A stretch of DNA of 64,000 nucleotides from Tillus elongatus (GCA_964006375.1 OZ023262.1:193066907-193130906), one strand, 5' to 3'; shown: positions 1-15,631, counted from the first letter of the stretch. A program made the numbers and translations. The notes: generated by a model not told the origin, from the sequence alone.

Positions 1-360
<360 letters not shown>

Positions 361-800
361 AATGCATATCACACAAATTCAAGTATGTAATTGTATGCAT
401 TTAAAATATGATTACTTGACCCTGTACATAAATAAACACACTGCTTTTTCACTTAATTCAAGCTAGTTTACTACAAGCAAGGTCTAAAACCGAAAGCTCT
501 TCTGTCTGTAAATGTAATTTGGTTCGTGTGGGGTCAGCTAAGGTCCTGAGACATCTTCTTTTACTGTGTTAATGACCTGCTAATTGTCATAAGACGTGTA
601 CTTCACTTTTACTTTTACAAGATTAAACATCATACTAGACCTAGTTTATTAATGCAAGAAGACGTGAAGGTTGTAACGAAACGATGTCTTCCTGAAAAAA
701 AAATGTGTCGGCTCATCTAGTAAATCCAGATGTGTGCAAATGAAAGTTATTTTTAATTGTGAGAAGCAGCAAATATTCTTACCAGCATTTAAAATGTACA
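361..800. other. No gene recognised
   Basis: AT-rich sequence between a HINE copy and a SINE. I see no open frame with family resemblance and no repeat shared with the rest of the window. Confidence 0.5.
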
Positions 801-1143
801 TTTTTTCAACATGTTTTTAACCTCGGTATATTGCTGCGACTATGGTTAATCACCGACGCCAGGGAGCAGTTTCATCTCACTATCCTGGAAATGTTGCCTT
901 TCTGTAAGGAATGTAGGGATATTTAACGTGCCCAAAATCGCATAGACACGGGACCGACGGCTTTACACCCACTTCAAACGGCGGAACGTGCAGACATTCA
1001 ACTTGCTTAATTACAATGCCACAACATCGGTTGATGTTAATTTTACACTATGTGCCGAATCAGTGAAAGGGGAACCCTGGGAATCGAAGCCAGTACCTTT
1101 CGGTTCAGAGGCGCACGTCCTTACCACTTAACCACCGCGGCTC
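801..1143 (-). mobile_element. tRNA-derived SINE (SINE-1), old copy
   Basis: Reverse-strand copy of the family also found at 4045, 23331 and 42971. The tRNA-like head lies at 1065-1143, with a B-box-like stretch around 1080-1092. The tail runs leftwards past 'caccgacgccagggagcagt'. It is more diverged than the other copies (several indels) and I see no convincing target duplication. SINEs are Pol III transcribed and mobilised by LINE reverse transcriptase; which LINE serves this one is unknown. Confidence 0.8.
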
Positions 1144-1408
1144 TGTAAAAATGGAAACCTATTCGCGTTATTTACCTAAATGTAATAGCTGATGATAATG
1201 AGAAAGTGGTGGCAAATTTATTGTAAATTAATTTCATTTCTATCGTATATAAAGGGCTGTGGCTTGTTTAGGTTTCTTAAAATTTAACGATGTTACATAA
1301 AAAAAGTCATAAAGCTCCAAGTGCGTTATGAAGACGAATTTTCATAAAACTGTGTTCTTTATAAAATAGTTTAACCCTTAATCACAGCTAGAAATTATAA
1401 TTAAAAAG

Positions 1409-2910
<1,502 letters not shown>

Positions 2911-3345
2911 AATGTAGCTTGAGAATCTATAAATTTGTCACGGCCAAAAAAAAAAATAAACAAAGGTGAGGATAAGAAAGTCCTTATTCATGAAGTTGTA
3001 CAAGTCTTTTATGCTGTTCTACGAGAAGTGTTTTATTAAAGGTCCAGTTTTATGTATAAAATATTCGTATCGACTGGTTTGGTGAACGCAAGCTGTTTTA
3101 ATGACATTTTTCACACATACTGGCCTTTTTTCAGCTATTTATCTCATATATTATGTTTAATTTGCTGTGGTACAAGTCATTTTATTAGCATTTATTATAT
3201 TATTATCATTGATATAGTTACTTATTTTGTTTCAAGCAGAGTTTATGCATTGTATTACAAATATAAAAGCTTGAGCTCTTGTATATTTTAGAATACATAT
3301 TTTTCCCAATGCTACTCCAAACCGTTTTACTTACAGCTAGTGGTC
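2911..3345. other. No gene recognised
   Basis: AT-rich stretch with only short frames. I see nothing identifiable between the HINE end and the transposase fossil. Confidence 0.4.
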
Positions 3346-3885
3346 GGATTCCAATACAAAACTGATTCGCGAAGTACTCACATAAACTGAAATTTGGGCT
3401 AGGATTTTAGGTAATCATCTCGTTTGTGCGTCTTTCTTACCAAGTAACTTAACTGCTGGAAAGTATTTAGAATTATTGTAAGACACCATTCATTTAATGC
3501 TAATAGATGTTATAGAAAATGACGATAGCTATGACGAAAACTCCTTGGTATTCCAAAAAGGTGGTGCTATTTCCATTACGTCCAAACAGTGCGACAGTAT
3601 CTCGATAAAAGAGTTCCAAACAGGTGGATAAGAAGACGTGGCCGAATTTAATTCCTCGTAGCTGACCGTACCTAGCATCACTGGATTTTTCATGGGAACA
3701 TCTATAAAGCGAAGTTTATGCAACTTAGGCCACAAACCTGCACAATCTGTGCGGCGCATTGATGCTGAATGCCGTCGGACAACACCCGAAATCATTCAGA
3801 ACGTGAAAAATCGATGTGAACAAAATTTATATTTTTAGATGGAGGCTGGCGAAGGCCATTTCAAACATTTTCTCAAGTAATCTTT
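3346..3885 (+). pseudogene. Tc1/mariner-type transposase remnant (relative of the 20.3-kb element)
   Basis: Piecewise translation in shifting frames parallels the catalytic and C-terminal part of the transposase at 20659-21730: 'LTAGKYLELL', 'IDVIENDDSYDENSLVFQ', then 'ECRRTTPEIIQNVKNRCEQN' and 'MEAGEGHF'. The QDGAPPHF and SPDLTPLD segments are degraded beyond reading, and stops and frameshifts are frequent. Long dead. The related element is on the opposite strand at 20.3 kb, so this is an independent, older insertion. No inverted repeats were found around it. Confidence 0.7.
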
Positions 3886-4044
3886 CAGCTGCTACGCAAA
3901 CCCATGATACCGTACCACACTGTTTAATGAAACCTTTTTATTTTAGCATTGCCATAGTTTTCAACTTCGATTTTGAATTTTCTTTGTAAGAATTAATTTT
4001 TTTAACCGTGTACACGAGTAAATAGAGAATTAAGAAGCCTTTTA

Positions 4045-4400
4045 GAGCCTCGGTGGTCCAGTGGTAAGAACGTGTGCCTCTGAACCGAAGGGTACTAGGT
4101 TCGACTCCCAGGGTATTCCTTTCACTTTTGCAGTACAAACTGTAACACATTAACACCAACCGAGGTTCTCGAATTGTATTTGAGAAAGTTGAATGTCTAC
4201 ACGTTCCGCCCTGCGGAGGGGGCGCAAAGACGTCGGTCCCGTGTCCATGCAATATTGGGCACGTTAAAGATCCTCACCATCCTTAGAGAAAGGCAGGGGT
4301 TCGGCAAAATTTCCAGGATAGTGAGATGAAACTGCTCCCTGGTGTAGCTGATTCGCCATAGTCGCTAAAATAGGCCCAAGTTACAGTAAAAAAAATAGCC
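4045..4400 (+). mobile_element. tRNA-derived SINE (SINE-1)
   Basis: Head resembles a tRNA gene: A box TGGTCCAGTGG at 4054-4064 and B box GGTTCGACTCC at 4098-4108 match the Pol III internal promoter patterns. The unrelated body ends near 'aaaaaaaat'. A possible short duplication (AGCCTTT) lies at both ends but is weak. It shares the whole body with copies at 23331 and 42971. Confidence 0.88.
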
Positions 4401-5330
<930 letters not shown>

Positions 5331-5664
5331 AAACTAACGAACTAATCCGTTAACAGCTAACCACAACTGAGTCTTAACATGCCTAAATAACTCACTGTGA
5401 CCAAGGAAACTCTTATTAGCATTATCACTGAAAGGTTAGAAAAGCTAAACAAAACATTTTACCTTACATCTTTAATTTTTTTTTACAGTTATTAACATTT
5501 ATGTGAACGTATTTCGTTTAAATTGGTCGCTTGTCAACCTGGAAAAATTCACTCTCCAGTTAATTTGCACATTTATTTACAGACTATATTTTATAGGACT
5601 GAAACTTAATTTAATTTTTTTTAATTGATTGTTGTTGCCCTTACTTGGTGAAACTTGTCCATAC

Positions 5665-6909
5665 TACATACAGACTTGGAGACTACTTCTCTGGCTTCAC
5701 TGTTGGTTTTCGTTGGTGAAGGATGTAGCCAACTCCATGTAACTGGAGCAAGTGGCCCCACGAATTCTGGAAGTTCTAGGAAGTTCTTCAACGTTTCTGT
5801 GACTATAGTTTCGCTGCTTGACAGCATTTTCAGACAGATTGAAATTGAATTAGTACAAAATCATGACAACTACAAATAAATATCTGTTGCTCTGTTATGA
5901 TATGATGTTTTGATCAAAAAATTTATCAAATTCAAAATAAAAATGAAATACAGATGACAGATGAGGTTTTCATAATGAATATATGATGTATGTCAATATT
6001 TAACATAAAAATAGAACTAGCCTATGATAACTATGATAACAGTTATAACAATACAATAACAGTATAAAAGTAGTCTCTATACAACGAAAATATCGACATA
6101 CATCAGTTCATTATCTTATTACAACTTTTTTGAAAGAATAATTAAATTTATTTTCTTTGACTTATTTAATTAGAAAGAAGAATACCCAAGACGGGAATTC
6201 ATTAAATCAGTTTGCTCGTTTAAAACAAGGTAGTTATTGTCGTGTGTGTGCTTTTTGACTTCCAAAGCTTCAAAAAAGTCTAGTTTACGTTTGTCATTAT
6301 AAAAATGTAGTGGTTGTATGGGGTGATTTACTGTCGGTCTATGTTCGGTATCAATAATATGTTTTGCAAATGTAGATTTGTCAGGGTGGTTATTTCTAAA
6401 TGCAGAAATATGTTCTTAATTATTCTTTAAAAAAAGTTGTAATAAGATAATGAGCTGATGTATGTCGATATTTTCGTTGTATAGATACCACTTTTATACT
6501 GTTATTGTTTAGTTATTGTATTGTTATAACTGTTATCATAGTTATCATAGGCTAGTTCTATTTTTATGTTAAATATTGACATACATCACATATACATTTT
6601 GAAAACCTCATCTGTCATCTGTATTTCATTTTTATTTTCAATTTGATAAATTTTTTGATCAAAACATCATATCATAACATAGCAACAGATATTTATTTGT
6701 AGTTGTCATGATTTCGTACTAATTCAATTTCAATCTGTCTGAAAATGCTGTCAAGCAGCGAAACTATAGTCACAGAAACGTTGAAGAACTTCCTAGAACT
6801 TCCAGAATTCGTAGGGCCGCTTGCTCCAGTTAGCTTACGCGCTGGCTACGTCCTTCACCAACGAAAACCAACAGTGAAGCCAGAGAAGTAGTCTCCAAGT
6901 CTGTATGTA
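5665..6909. mobile_element. Penelope-like element fragment in a ~0.5-kb inverted repeat
   Basis: Positions 5665-6145 reappear as the reverse complement at 6416-6909 with few differences; the right arm also has a small insertion near 6507 and a changed patch near 6830. The 270-bp centre codes, on the minus strand, for the end of a Penelope-type GIY-YIG domain. Penelope-like elements are known for terminal repeats in direct or inverted order, so the arms are read as inverted pLTR-like repeats of a truncated copy. No full RT is present. Confidence 0.7.
6177..6415 (-). pseudogene. Penelope-like GIY-YIG endonuclease, C-terminal fragment
   Basis: Minus-strand frame reading 'HISAFRNNHPDKSTFAKHI', then 'LHFYNDKRKLDFFEALEVKK' and 'NNYLVLNEQTDLMNSRLGYS', followed by a stop near 6177. 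The S.FA.H segment, the LE..E..K helix and the LNEQ..L tail are typical of the C-terminal end of Penelope-like proteins, where a GIY-YIG nuclease follows the reverse transcriptase. The GIY-YIG core and the whole RT are missing. The fragment begins exactly at the boundary of the right inverted arm, so the truncation probably happened during insertion. Confidence 0.75.
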
Positions 6910-7059
6910 CTGAAACTAACTGTAAACCTCAAGTTATAAGTTATTTTTAAGAGAGAAATATTTCTTCATTATCAGTTAATGCTTTTGAACCAATATTTAC
7001 TAGTAACAAGGTTTTCGCACTGCAATTTTGGAAGAGACATGGTTTCCCTTACCTCTCCA

Positions 7060-7533
<474 letters not shown>

Positions 7534-8960
7534 ACTTTTTAACCCTTGCGTCTATTATTGCAGCAGCTTGACTCAATTTCTTTGAAAACGCCTTATATTG
7601 TTTCTAATGGGCTTACCGAAACTTATTTGTGAAGGAGAATGTTCATCAGATTTTGGGGTGTTTCTTCACCTACATACAATTTCTATTTATCTAAACAACC
7701 ACAGATTATACACTTTATAATCAGGCTTTTCATTGCTTTTATTGCTGATTTTGATGGTTCGTCATTCTCTCAAAAGTATGGGCTCAATGGGGAGGTGTTC
7801 CAGTTTCCGAAATGGTTAAAAATAATGCGCTCTGAATTGTATCTTATTGTCGGATTAATATAGTGCGGGTACGTACCATAATTATAAATAATTTGTTCTC
7901 TCGTTTTCCAGAAGGGTTGTTATTCATTTTTTGAATATTTTCTTGCTTTAGGAAAACCTATTTTTATTTTTTGATTCTATAGAATTGTAAACATGTTGTT
8001 GTCTAACACCTTTGCTGTTTTGAACGAAGAGTATTTGATATGTAACGAATAAAGTTGTACTCTCTTTGCTATGTTCTGTCAAGAAATATTCATCTTGCGA
8101 AAGAGATACCGAGTTTTGTGATAAAATGTCGGAAATCGAATGTGATTGTTCTTTGTTAAAATGTATTATAAAACATACAACCACGCAGTATATTTTAATC
8201 GATTATTTTGTATATTATGTTCTATAAATGGTGTCATAATTTGTACCGCTTCACTTATTTTGCCCTTAAAAATCCCGATAATGGTTACCTATACCCAGAA
8301 ATTATCTATCTCTAAATTCTTGAGTTCTGGAAATTTGTTGACAGCATCTACTTTTTTAGATTAGCTTTTGTGCCATTATTACCAATTATGTATGCTGCAT
8401 ACAAAATTTCAGACTTTGCAAAAACAAATTTATATCGCTTTAGTATGATTAGGTTCTCTATACAACACTGAAGCACCTAAATAACATTTTATACGAGCTT
8501 AAATGATGTCATAAAGCAAAATACAACTCTTTCTATCAATCACCGAAGAGAGAAATAGTCAAAGTCTCAGTTAATTTTTCTGGGGTTTCAATTGCTTATG
8601 CGATTTTGAAAAACTTCTTATTGATCGTCTTTTATTTATTTACGGGATAACATTTCCTGAACGTATTGTTTTACTTAGAATTTCTAGTAACGATGTTTTT
8701 CAAATTACTTATATGTAACTTGAACCTTGATTCAATATAATTCTAAGCCTTAGTGCTGCACTATATTGCTTTAGCAGCTTTTTAAATTTATTTTACACAA
8801 GGCTTCAATAACTTTATTCTGGCTTCGATTGAATAATCTGGTATTAGATTTCTCTTATCTTTCTTAGTCCTTGGAATGCTTGTTATTTACTTTTTAGATT
8901 ACACCGTGTTATGATTCAAATATGTAATATACTTTGTTAGTTTTCGAATAACACAGACTT
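7534..8960. other. Unassigned AT-rich stretch
   Basis: Several frames of 60-80 codons occur (for example 7639-7863 plus and 7948-8184 minus), none with recognisable motifs. They overlap on opposite strands and look like chance. No repeat family of this window reaches into the stretch. Confidence 0.35.
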
Positions 8961-10145
8961 TCTACAGGCTGGTCCAAAAGTAATGGTACAAAGAGTAATA
9001 GTGGAAACTTGGCATCAAACAATTACGACTTGGTCAAACTTACCTCAGCCCAAAAGTCAAAATTAAATGAGATATAGAATGTTAAAATGAATTTTGATTT
9101 TCCATGATATCTAGAAAAGTATTTGACTGTTGGCGTTAAAATTGGTAAAGATATGTTATAATGGTTAAAATAATTAAATTACAATTTGAATCTAGCGAAT
9201 AGAGGGCGCCACTTGCGCTAGTCTTCAAATCTCAAAAGGACTCACACTTCTTTGTTAGTGTCGCTACGAAGCTCTCGACTAGAAAATATTGTCCTGATGT
9301 AGCGTTTAACAAAAACGTAGGTATAATTATTGAACGACGCTAAAATCAACCGTTGTCAAAATAGCTGCAATTTCAAAAATAGCTGCAACATATTCTTGTA
9401 ATAATTTTCAGATTATAATTTATCTGGCATCTGTCGTGAACAAATTTTCAACTTTTTGCCAAAATCGCTTTTACCTCTCATTATTTGTTATTTGGTAAGC
9501 TTTTGTACAATATTATCGGAAGCATGCCGCGACATAATTGTTTTTCTAATTAAAAAAAATCAAAATTGGGTTCGCTCTTGTGCTCATGCAAATATTGTAT
9601 GAGGTAAGGTATGCAGATTGCAAAGTGTAGAAACAGAAGACAGTTGGATCATAAATTATTCAGATATCTTTATGACAGATTAGGTGAAACTGGTTCATTT
9701 CGTCCAAAACGAGATACTTTAGGCCGTCAAAAAATATCGCTGCTGAACAAGAATATATTTTAGTTCGTGTAGCAGATAATCAAGAAAGTAGTACAAGAAC
9801 ATACATTGAAGATTAAGGTTTAGGTGAAATAGTCAGAAACCATTTCCATCTGAATTCCTACCAAATCCGAATGGAGATTCCTAACTAGGTTTTCTGCAAA
9901 ATGGGTTTAGTAATCTGACTGATGACCTACCGTTTAATTTGTGACTGAATGTGTCTATGCAAGATGGTGTACCAGCACACTTCTTTGTGCAAGTGCAAAA
10001 TTACCTAAACAAAAGATATCCCCAAATCTATAGACAAGCAGTGGCAGCACAACCCCTAGGTCAGATCGTTGCCGCGATTTCAGCCCACTAGACGTCTTAC
10101 TTTGGGGTTAACTTAAGTCTCTATATTGATACAATAAACACCTGC
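8961..10145 (+). pseudogene. Tc1/mariner-type element remnant with decayed transposase
   Basis: A transposon-like end (TA followed by CAGGCTGGTCCAAAAGT) lies at about 8962. Further right, broken frames give 'TGSFRPKRDTLGRQK', an N-terminal helix-turn-helix linker typical of these transposases, near 9680-9740. Then 'MQDGVPAHFFVQVQNYLNKR' and 'CRDFSPLDVLLWG', the second and third catalytic segments, lie at about 9958-10110. Stops and shifts are numerous, the first catalytic aspartate is not readable, and I find no matching right-hand inverted repeat. Confidence 0.7.
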
Positions 10146-10214
10146 AAATTTGTGTAATGTGTCTATGAGAAGGTTCGGTGTGATCTAGTCTCAGACTTGG
10201 CTTTTTCGGTCATT

Positions 10215-11060
10215 CGGTGTTTTTAGCCAAGGTTTCACGAATTATTTAACTGATTTCAATTTTAATGTTGAGATTAGCCACCGGGTTTGCCACGCACGTA
10301 ACACTGTTTGTTTAAGTTTTTCACGTCATCTATTGACACTAGTAGCATCCTTCGCACTCATCGCTTGGCGGGCTTAGTAATCAGCTTTTTCAGTTCCATA
10401 AATTCCGATACGTGACGGGATCCAAACAGAAATTACTTTTTTACCGACAACTTGTGATTTATGCAATAATTTTCATTGCGATGCGATTTTCTTAATAGAT
10501 TTCTTGAATACTTTGCAAACAACTTAGATGGTTAATATTACACAGTTTTAGATGTTTCAATAATTGGTCATCAACACTGCACCGTACAGTGCATAAAGTT
10601 CGGCTGTGTAAATGCTAGTGTGGGGAAGAAGTGTATATTTTTCTGTTGACGTGCTCGTAACTAACGGTGCTGCTACTCGATCAGCTGTTTTTGAGGCATA
10701 TGCATATACCTGTCTATGAGTTTTATAAGTCTCTTAGATTTTATTTAGGTTTTGTACAATCAACTCATTGTTTGTGTAGTCTTTGTTGAATTAAGTCAGG
10801 TTTGTAATAATTCTTGGTTCTATTGTTCATGGAGAAGCTGGTGTTAATTTTGTTGGGAAGCACCGTAACAAAGTTAAGCATAAGGAGGATAGATCTTTAT
10901 GTACTCTGTAATAGAAAGGTCTTGAAATATGTTGGTTACTGTTCTATAGTGTAAGAACATTTTCTTCTTCCCTGTACGAGGGTTTGCATTGCTTTTTGCT
11001 GCTCCTGTTGCATAAAGATGGTTCACCGGCCTCGCAATACAGGCCGTCCACTGTGGTTGT
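10215..11060 (-). pseudogene. LINE ORF2 3' part: RT tail and RNase H remnant
   Basis: Reading the minus strand in shifting frames: 'VDGLYCEAGEPSL' near 11030, matching the region after the RT in I/R1/jockey-type LINEs. Then 'PHTSIYTAELYALYGAV' (RNase H glutamate) near 10590, and 'VISVWIPSRIGIYGTEKAD' (WIP.H.GI.GNE.AD motif with the final aspartate) near 10400. The first RNase H aspartate region is not readable. Old, non-functional; clade not resolved. Confidence 0.72.
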
Positions 11061-13137
11061 CATTTTTACCTGTGTTTAAACGTAGGAGTTTAGAGCTTAA
11101 AGAGACATTTAACGAACTACCACAACACTTCGATACGTTTATAATATCTAAAGACAATCTCCTCTTAATGTTTGCCCATTTTATGTTGTGAAATTATATA
11201 GGACAATGTAGGTATATTCACACCAAATTACTCTATTGGCGTAATACTGGATCAGACTCACTTAAATATAATTAACGCCTTTTAGTCGAAGTGTTCTTAT
11301 GGGTATCATTTATTTCCATGCTACATAGGTGCGTTAACGTCAATTTTAGGTAAATATAACCTTCTTTGTTTTGGTCGCCCATTTATTAGCTTTATTACAA
11401 AAGGAGCATTTTGCTTTCTACAATTGTTGATTTGGCAACTCTATAAAGTGAAACATTTTCAATATAGGCTATAATGCGTTTTAGTTACTCAAACATATTT
11501 CCTTTTCTTTGCCAATCACAGAGAAACATGTGCTCGTGACATGATAAGACAGAACATTTCCCTAATCACTTCTTATTTGCCTTTGTGATTGACAGTAAAT
11601 TAAATGCTCAAGTAACATGCAACATTTACAGTTTCAATATAAATTGCTCATGATCTCAGATCTGGTAGTCCTTACGGTTGACACGAAATCGATGGCAGTT
11701 CAATGGTTAAGTCTGGAGTGATGAAATGGGTTAATCGTTTTCTCCAAGATAAATTACTCAATTCTTCGACTGTCTAATAAAATAGTTGACGGCCATATCA
11801 CACTATCCTCAGATATATATCAGTCTTGTGTATGTCCGCTTTTTGTTACATGTAAGAAATGTCTTAATTTGGATGCTATCTTCAACACTTATACGTGGGC
11901 AAGCGAAAGAGTAATACACTGGTAAATATTATATATTTTCTTTTGAATCACTACTTATTTACAAAGCTTTCGTTAGCGTATTTTCATTAAACAGAATTGA
12001 ATTGGAGAGTTCAAAAACAGTACAAGACCAAAAAGTTGGTTTTAGGATACTCAAAAAGCGTCCTAGATTTTTTATTAATGAAAATACAACTATGGCGTAT
12101 GCATACGACTTATAGTACTCTTCTAAAGCAACCTCTCTGTGCAAAGAATTTTGAAAAGAAAATAGATAAAAGCGAGCTACAAGTCAAAAAAAAAAACCAA
12201 CGTGGACTTATACACTTCTTAAACTCAATCAATTTTCACGAAGAAAATTGTGTAGATTTAAGAGGTTTAAATAGGAAAGGGCCACTGATCCTTATGAAAA
12301 ACGAAATATATCAAATTGGATTTCATTTAGAAGTTCTACATAACATGTCTTCTTAGAAATAATTAATATGGAATATGATTTCAGTAAAGTGGATAGCTAC
12401 CTTTAATCTTCTTCATTATTAGTTGTTGGCCAAGAAGCAACCTCATAGTACAACACCAAAGGAACGCCAGTTATATATTTCAGTACTTTCTTGATATCAG
12501 TCACTTTTTCTCTTTAATCAGAATGCATTCCTTATAGGCTGTCTGCGGGGGAAGTGGGGCGCTAGTGATATTTTGTTTCAGAAGCTTAAAAGTATGTGGA
12601 ATGAAACCATTGATATAGCTGTAAATGGTGACTTATCCTGGGGTCCAACTGTCGTACACAAACTGTTTGAGGTTGGAAATTGTGAAAGCTTATGCAGTAT
12701 TGCCTCAAGACCCAACTGCAGTAGTCGTTCTTTTGTAGCTATCGGGCCACCAGGTTTTAAAATCGAACATGCCTTTGTAAGTCATCGCTTTCACACTAAA
12801 CGGGTTCTTTCCTCTGTTAGTTAACATCATGTCCTCATATTCTTTTGGTACGTAAATTCGATCATGATGCCTTACTAGTCTCTTGAACGTTCCGAAGGCC
12901 CTGTCGCAGGGCAGAAATTAATGCCCTCTCTCTGGAAAAAATTGTATATTTTCTTGAGACGCCGAGATCCTTGTAGTGCCAGAAGGAATCGAACCAGAGT
13001 ATTAATATGATTGTGTCCTGGATCTTTATCAGAAAAGATGTATAGTTCGGTAATATCTGCGGAAATGTGAAATTGTATGCATTTGTTTAGAAAGATACAT
13101 ACTTCATCTGGTCCCTTCCGAGCTTGACCTTCATGAT
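11061..13137. other. Unassigned stretch
   Basis: No family recognised. A 119-codon plus frame (11997-12356) and an 83-codon frame (12573-12824) are open, but the proteins have no motif I know and the first overlaps an opposite-strand frame. Either may be a decayed element or chance. Confidence 0.35.
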
Positions 13138-13600
13138 AGTAGTAGTAGTAGTAGTAGTAGCAGTGGTGGGGAGGTCAACGCCAAGCAAGAAGGTCACAAT
13201 GGGCCCTTTTTGCCAACCCCAGCAACCCAGCAACCATGCTCTACTCTTCCTCGGTTCCGTGGCCAAACCGCCTCGGTCTGGAAATGAAAGCCGTGACGGT
13301 CTTCAATTGGACGGTACTTATCTGATTCCTCTGCAGATTCCTCGATCCGAACAATTCTGCATGAAGACTCCCAAAAGCCTCGCATTCACACAGGTAGTGG
13401 TAGGACGTTTCTTCATCCTCGCCGAATTCCTGGCAAATGGGATCCCTCTCTACCCCTATCAATGTGAGGTGTATTCTAAGGGCGCAGTGGCTTGTCAGCA
13501 CCCCAAGGATGCGGCGGAGCGTAGGTCGATTCCTACCGAGTATCCAGACAGCTTTATCTCTGTCCGGCCCCTCCACTAAGTCCCTCGCCTACCTACAGCC
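13138..13600 (-). pseudogene. LINE ORF2 C-terminal zinc-knuckle fragment with (TAC)n tail
   Basis: The frame at 13241-13576 (minus) gives 'RRILGVLTSHCALRIHL' and 'GEDEETSYHYLCECEAFGSL'. This is the C-terminal helix plus Cys/His knuckle found after RNase H in R1/jockey-type LINEs. The second cysteine of the knuckle appears replaced (C..F instead of C..C). Downstream on this strand the copy ends in a (CTA)n run at 13138-13160, which fits a simple-repeat 3' tail of a LINE. The 5' side is truncated near 13600. GC content is much higher than in the surroundings, marking it as inserted. Confidence 0.78.
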
Positions 13601-14541
13601 ACCAACCTTCATGATAAATATAAAAGATACCAGTATTATCTTTCATATTACGGATCCCGAATGTGTACACCCACAGCTGTTGAGTTGAACGTTGAGTCTA
13701 AGAACAGTATAATTCCTGGACTTGTACTGTTCTTCAACTCATCGCCATAAATACGTAATGCGACTCGACGTAACGGTAGGTGTTAGCGTACTATTCCTTA
13801 GCGCAATCAATAAAGAGACATATTTTAAATACTTTGGCTATGTCAACTAAAAACCGCCATTTTTGGACTCATACTGTTGTTGAACTCACCGATTCAATTC
13901 GTTTATTTGTTTACACAGAAGGATCAGTAACGATTAGGCCATATAGCAACTATAAATTCTAGGCAAAAAAATAATGAGATTTAGCCAAATAAGCCTCGTC
14001 TAATAGAAGTGTTAAAGATAGATTTTCAATTTATTATTCATTTCGTAATTTGGATTGATTTAGAACAAAAGAGTTAAAGTTCAGAATATGGTGTTCTTGT
14101 TGGTGAGGAACCCGAATATGTTTTCAGTTTGCCAATAGTGGGCGCTAGCTACGCACTTCTGATAAACAGTTATTGTAATTTTTTGCAACCTTTATCACAA
14201 TCTCAAATGTCAAATCTGTAAACCTGATTATTTTTTAAAGGAAAAGGCATACTTTTTTGATGTCGATAAACCGCTCCAGTTTTGAGATATGTGTAGTTCC
14301 ATCATTCAATGCAAGCAACTTTATCACCGCTGGCCATATCATTTGTCTACTACTAACCTAAGTGACCTTTGTTTTATTTAATAAACATATATTTTAATGT
14401 TTATATTACCGACAATCCTACATTAAAGATTTATGTAGAAAATTCATTCTATGGTCTCTGGTTTTCCTTTATATTTACATAATTTCCGGGGTTTTGGACT
14501 TCCCAAGACAAAGAGTACTTGTACGCACTGTAAAAAGAACA
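13601..14541. other. No gene recognised
   Basis: AT-rich; an imperfect inverted pair (TTGAGTTGAA ... TTCAACTCA) lies at about 13680-13742 and may be a small hairpin. Nothing else identified. Confidence 0.35.
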
Positions 14542-14554
14542 CCTGTTATGAGTA

Positions 14555-14758
14555 GATTAGGTTAGGTTAGGTTTAAATGTGAGTGGGCCATACCGGTCCC
14601 TCCACCGCGACCATAAGGTCTATTGTGGCTCACGCCTAATAGTCTATATTTCGCCCACGAAAGCCAGCCTCCTGCAGAGGTCGATAATCTTTGTGAAAGT
14701 TGATCCAGATCTCCCGGAGCAAGCTTTGTCTTGCCAAAGAGCAGGTATCTAGTCCTGT
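14555..14758 (-). mobile_element. 5'-truncated retroelement tail with (AACCT)n end and 13-bp target duplication
   Basis: The insert is bounded by CCTGTTATGAGTA at 14542-14554 and again at 14759-14771. On the minus strand it codes briefly for 'LLFGKTKLAPGDLDQL', followed by a GC-rich 3' part and ends in three copies of the pentamer AACCT. The duplication and simple-repeat tail indicate target-primed reverse transcription, so this is a LINE 3' end or a SINE using such a tail. The pentamer matches the insect telomere unit in complement, but three units inside a chromosome do not mark a telomere. Confidence 0.8.
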
Positions 14759-14783
14759 CCTGTTATGAGTAAGCCATAAATAT

Positions 14784-14886
14784 TATTTTTATTTTTATTA
14801 TTATTATTATTGTTATTATTATTACTACTACTACTATTGTCAATAATATTAATAATAATAATAATAATTATTATTATTGTCAATAA
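14784..14886. repeat. Imperfect (ATT)n/(AAT)n low-complexity repeat
   Basis: Runs of TTA/ATT followed by AAT units around TATTGTCAATAATA, giving a local inverted arrangement. Confidence 0.85.
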
Positions 14887-14889
14887 AGA

Positions 14890-15631
14890 AATAAAAAATG
14901 TTTCTTACATTTTCTAGAATACATATAAGTAATTTGTGTTACACAAATCAATTTGTCGTGTTCGAAACCCCAGCTACTTAACTTGGTATTTTCTTACTAG
15001 GTACGCCGCTGTACAACGCCGTTGGTTTGTTTTTATTTGTAGAATGTCGTTTTTCTGTTGCGATAGATCAGTGCGCGCGCCACATCTTCGTGGAAAATTA
15101 ATTTCAGCTAACCATTTAATTGAATCTTTAATGGAGGTTTTTAATTATTGAGAGATTGCAGCCTGCGCGTGGTTAAAACGAAGAACAAGTAACGTGTTCC
15201 ATTAGATCGCTGATTTAAAAAATTAAATAGTTCCTTTATAGCGATTAATTTATTTACCCGTTAAATAAACGATTTTGTCGCCTCTATGCCTCACACCAAA
15301 TGACGACAAAAAATCTGCACGTAATTGTTTCACGTTAATGATTCAGCTGTTCTTCATTAGGAAGTAATGTTGTTTATTATTAAACGGTACTTAGCTGGTC
15401 TTTCTTGCATACTAGAGTGTAATAATGTAATACATCAGTGCACTAAGAAATAATTGTTAACCGATCTACACTACCCAACACTCGAAAATTTTACCCTTTT
15501 TAAATTTGATGTAACATATGATAGCCACGTTCAAATAAAAACATCAGGTAACTCACACAAGTGTTATGGAGGGTGTCGAATAAAACATTGAAACTTTTCT
15601 AAACCGTCAAAAACAATAATTAAATAACATA
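14890..15631. other. No gene recognised
   Basis: Short frames only, including 14936-15151 (plus) with no family resemblance. Confidence 0.35.

Noticed and set aside
4045..4115. Possible functional tRNA gene
   Set aside because: A and B boxes are present but it heads a dispersed 350-bp body found several times; the acceptor and anticodon arms do not pair convincingly, so it is a SINE.
11640..11920. Possible LINE reverse transcriptase scrap
   Set aside because: A few residues could be aligned by shifting frames but no diagnostic motif (FADD, GVPQGS) is present.
11997..12356. 119-codon plus frame as a gene
   Set aside because: No family resemblance, Lys/Asn-rich as expected by chance in AT-rich DNA, and an opposite-strand frame overlaps it.
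14555..14580. Telomeric TTAGG array
   Set aside because: Only about three units, inside a retroelement insertion bounded by target duplications.
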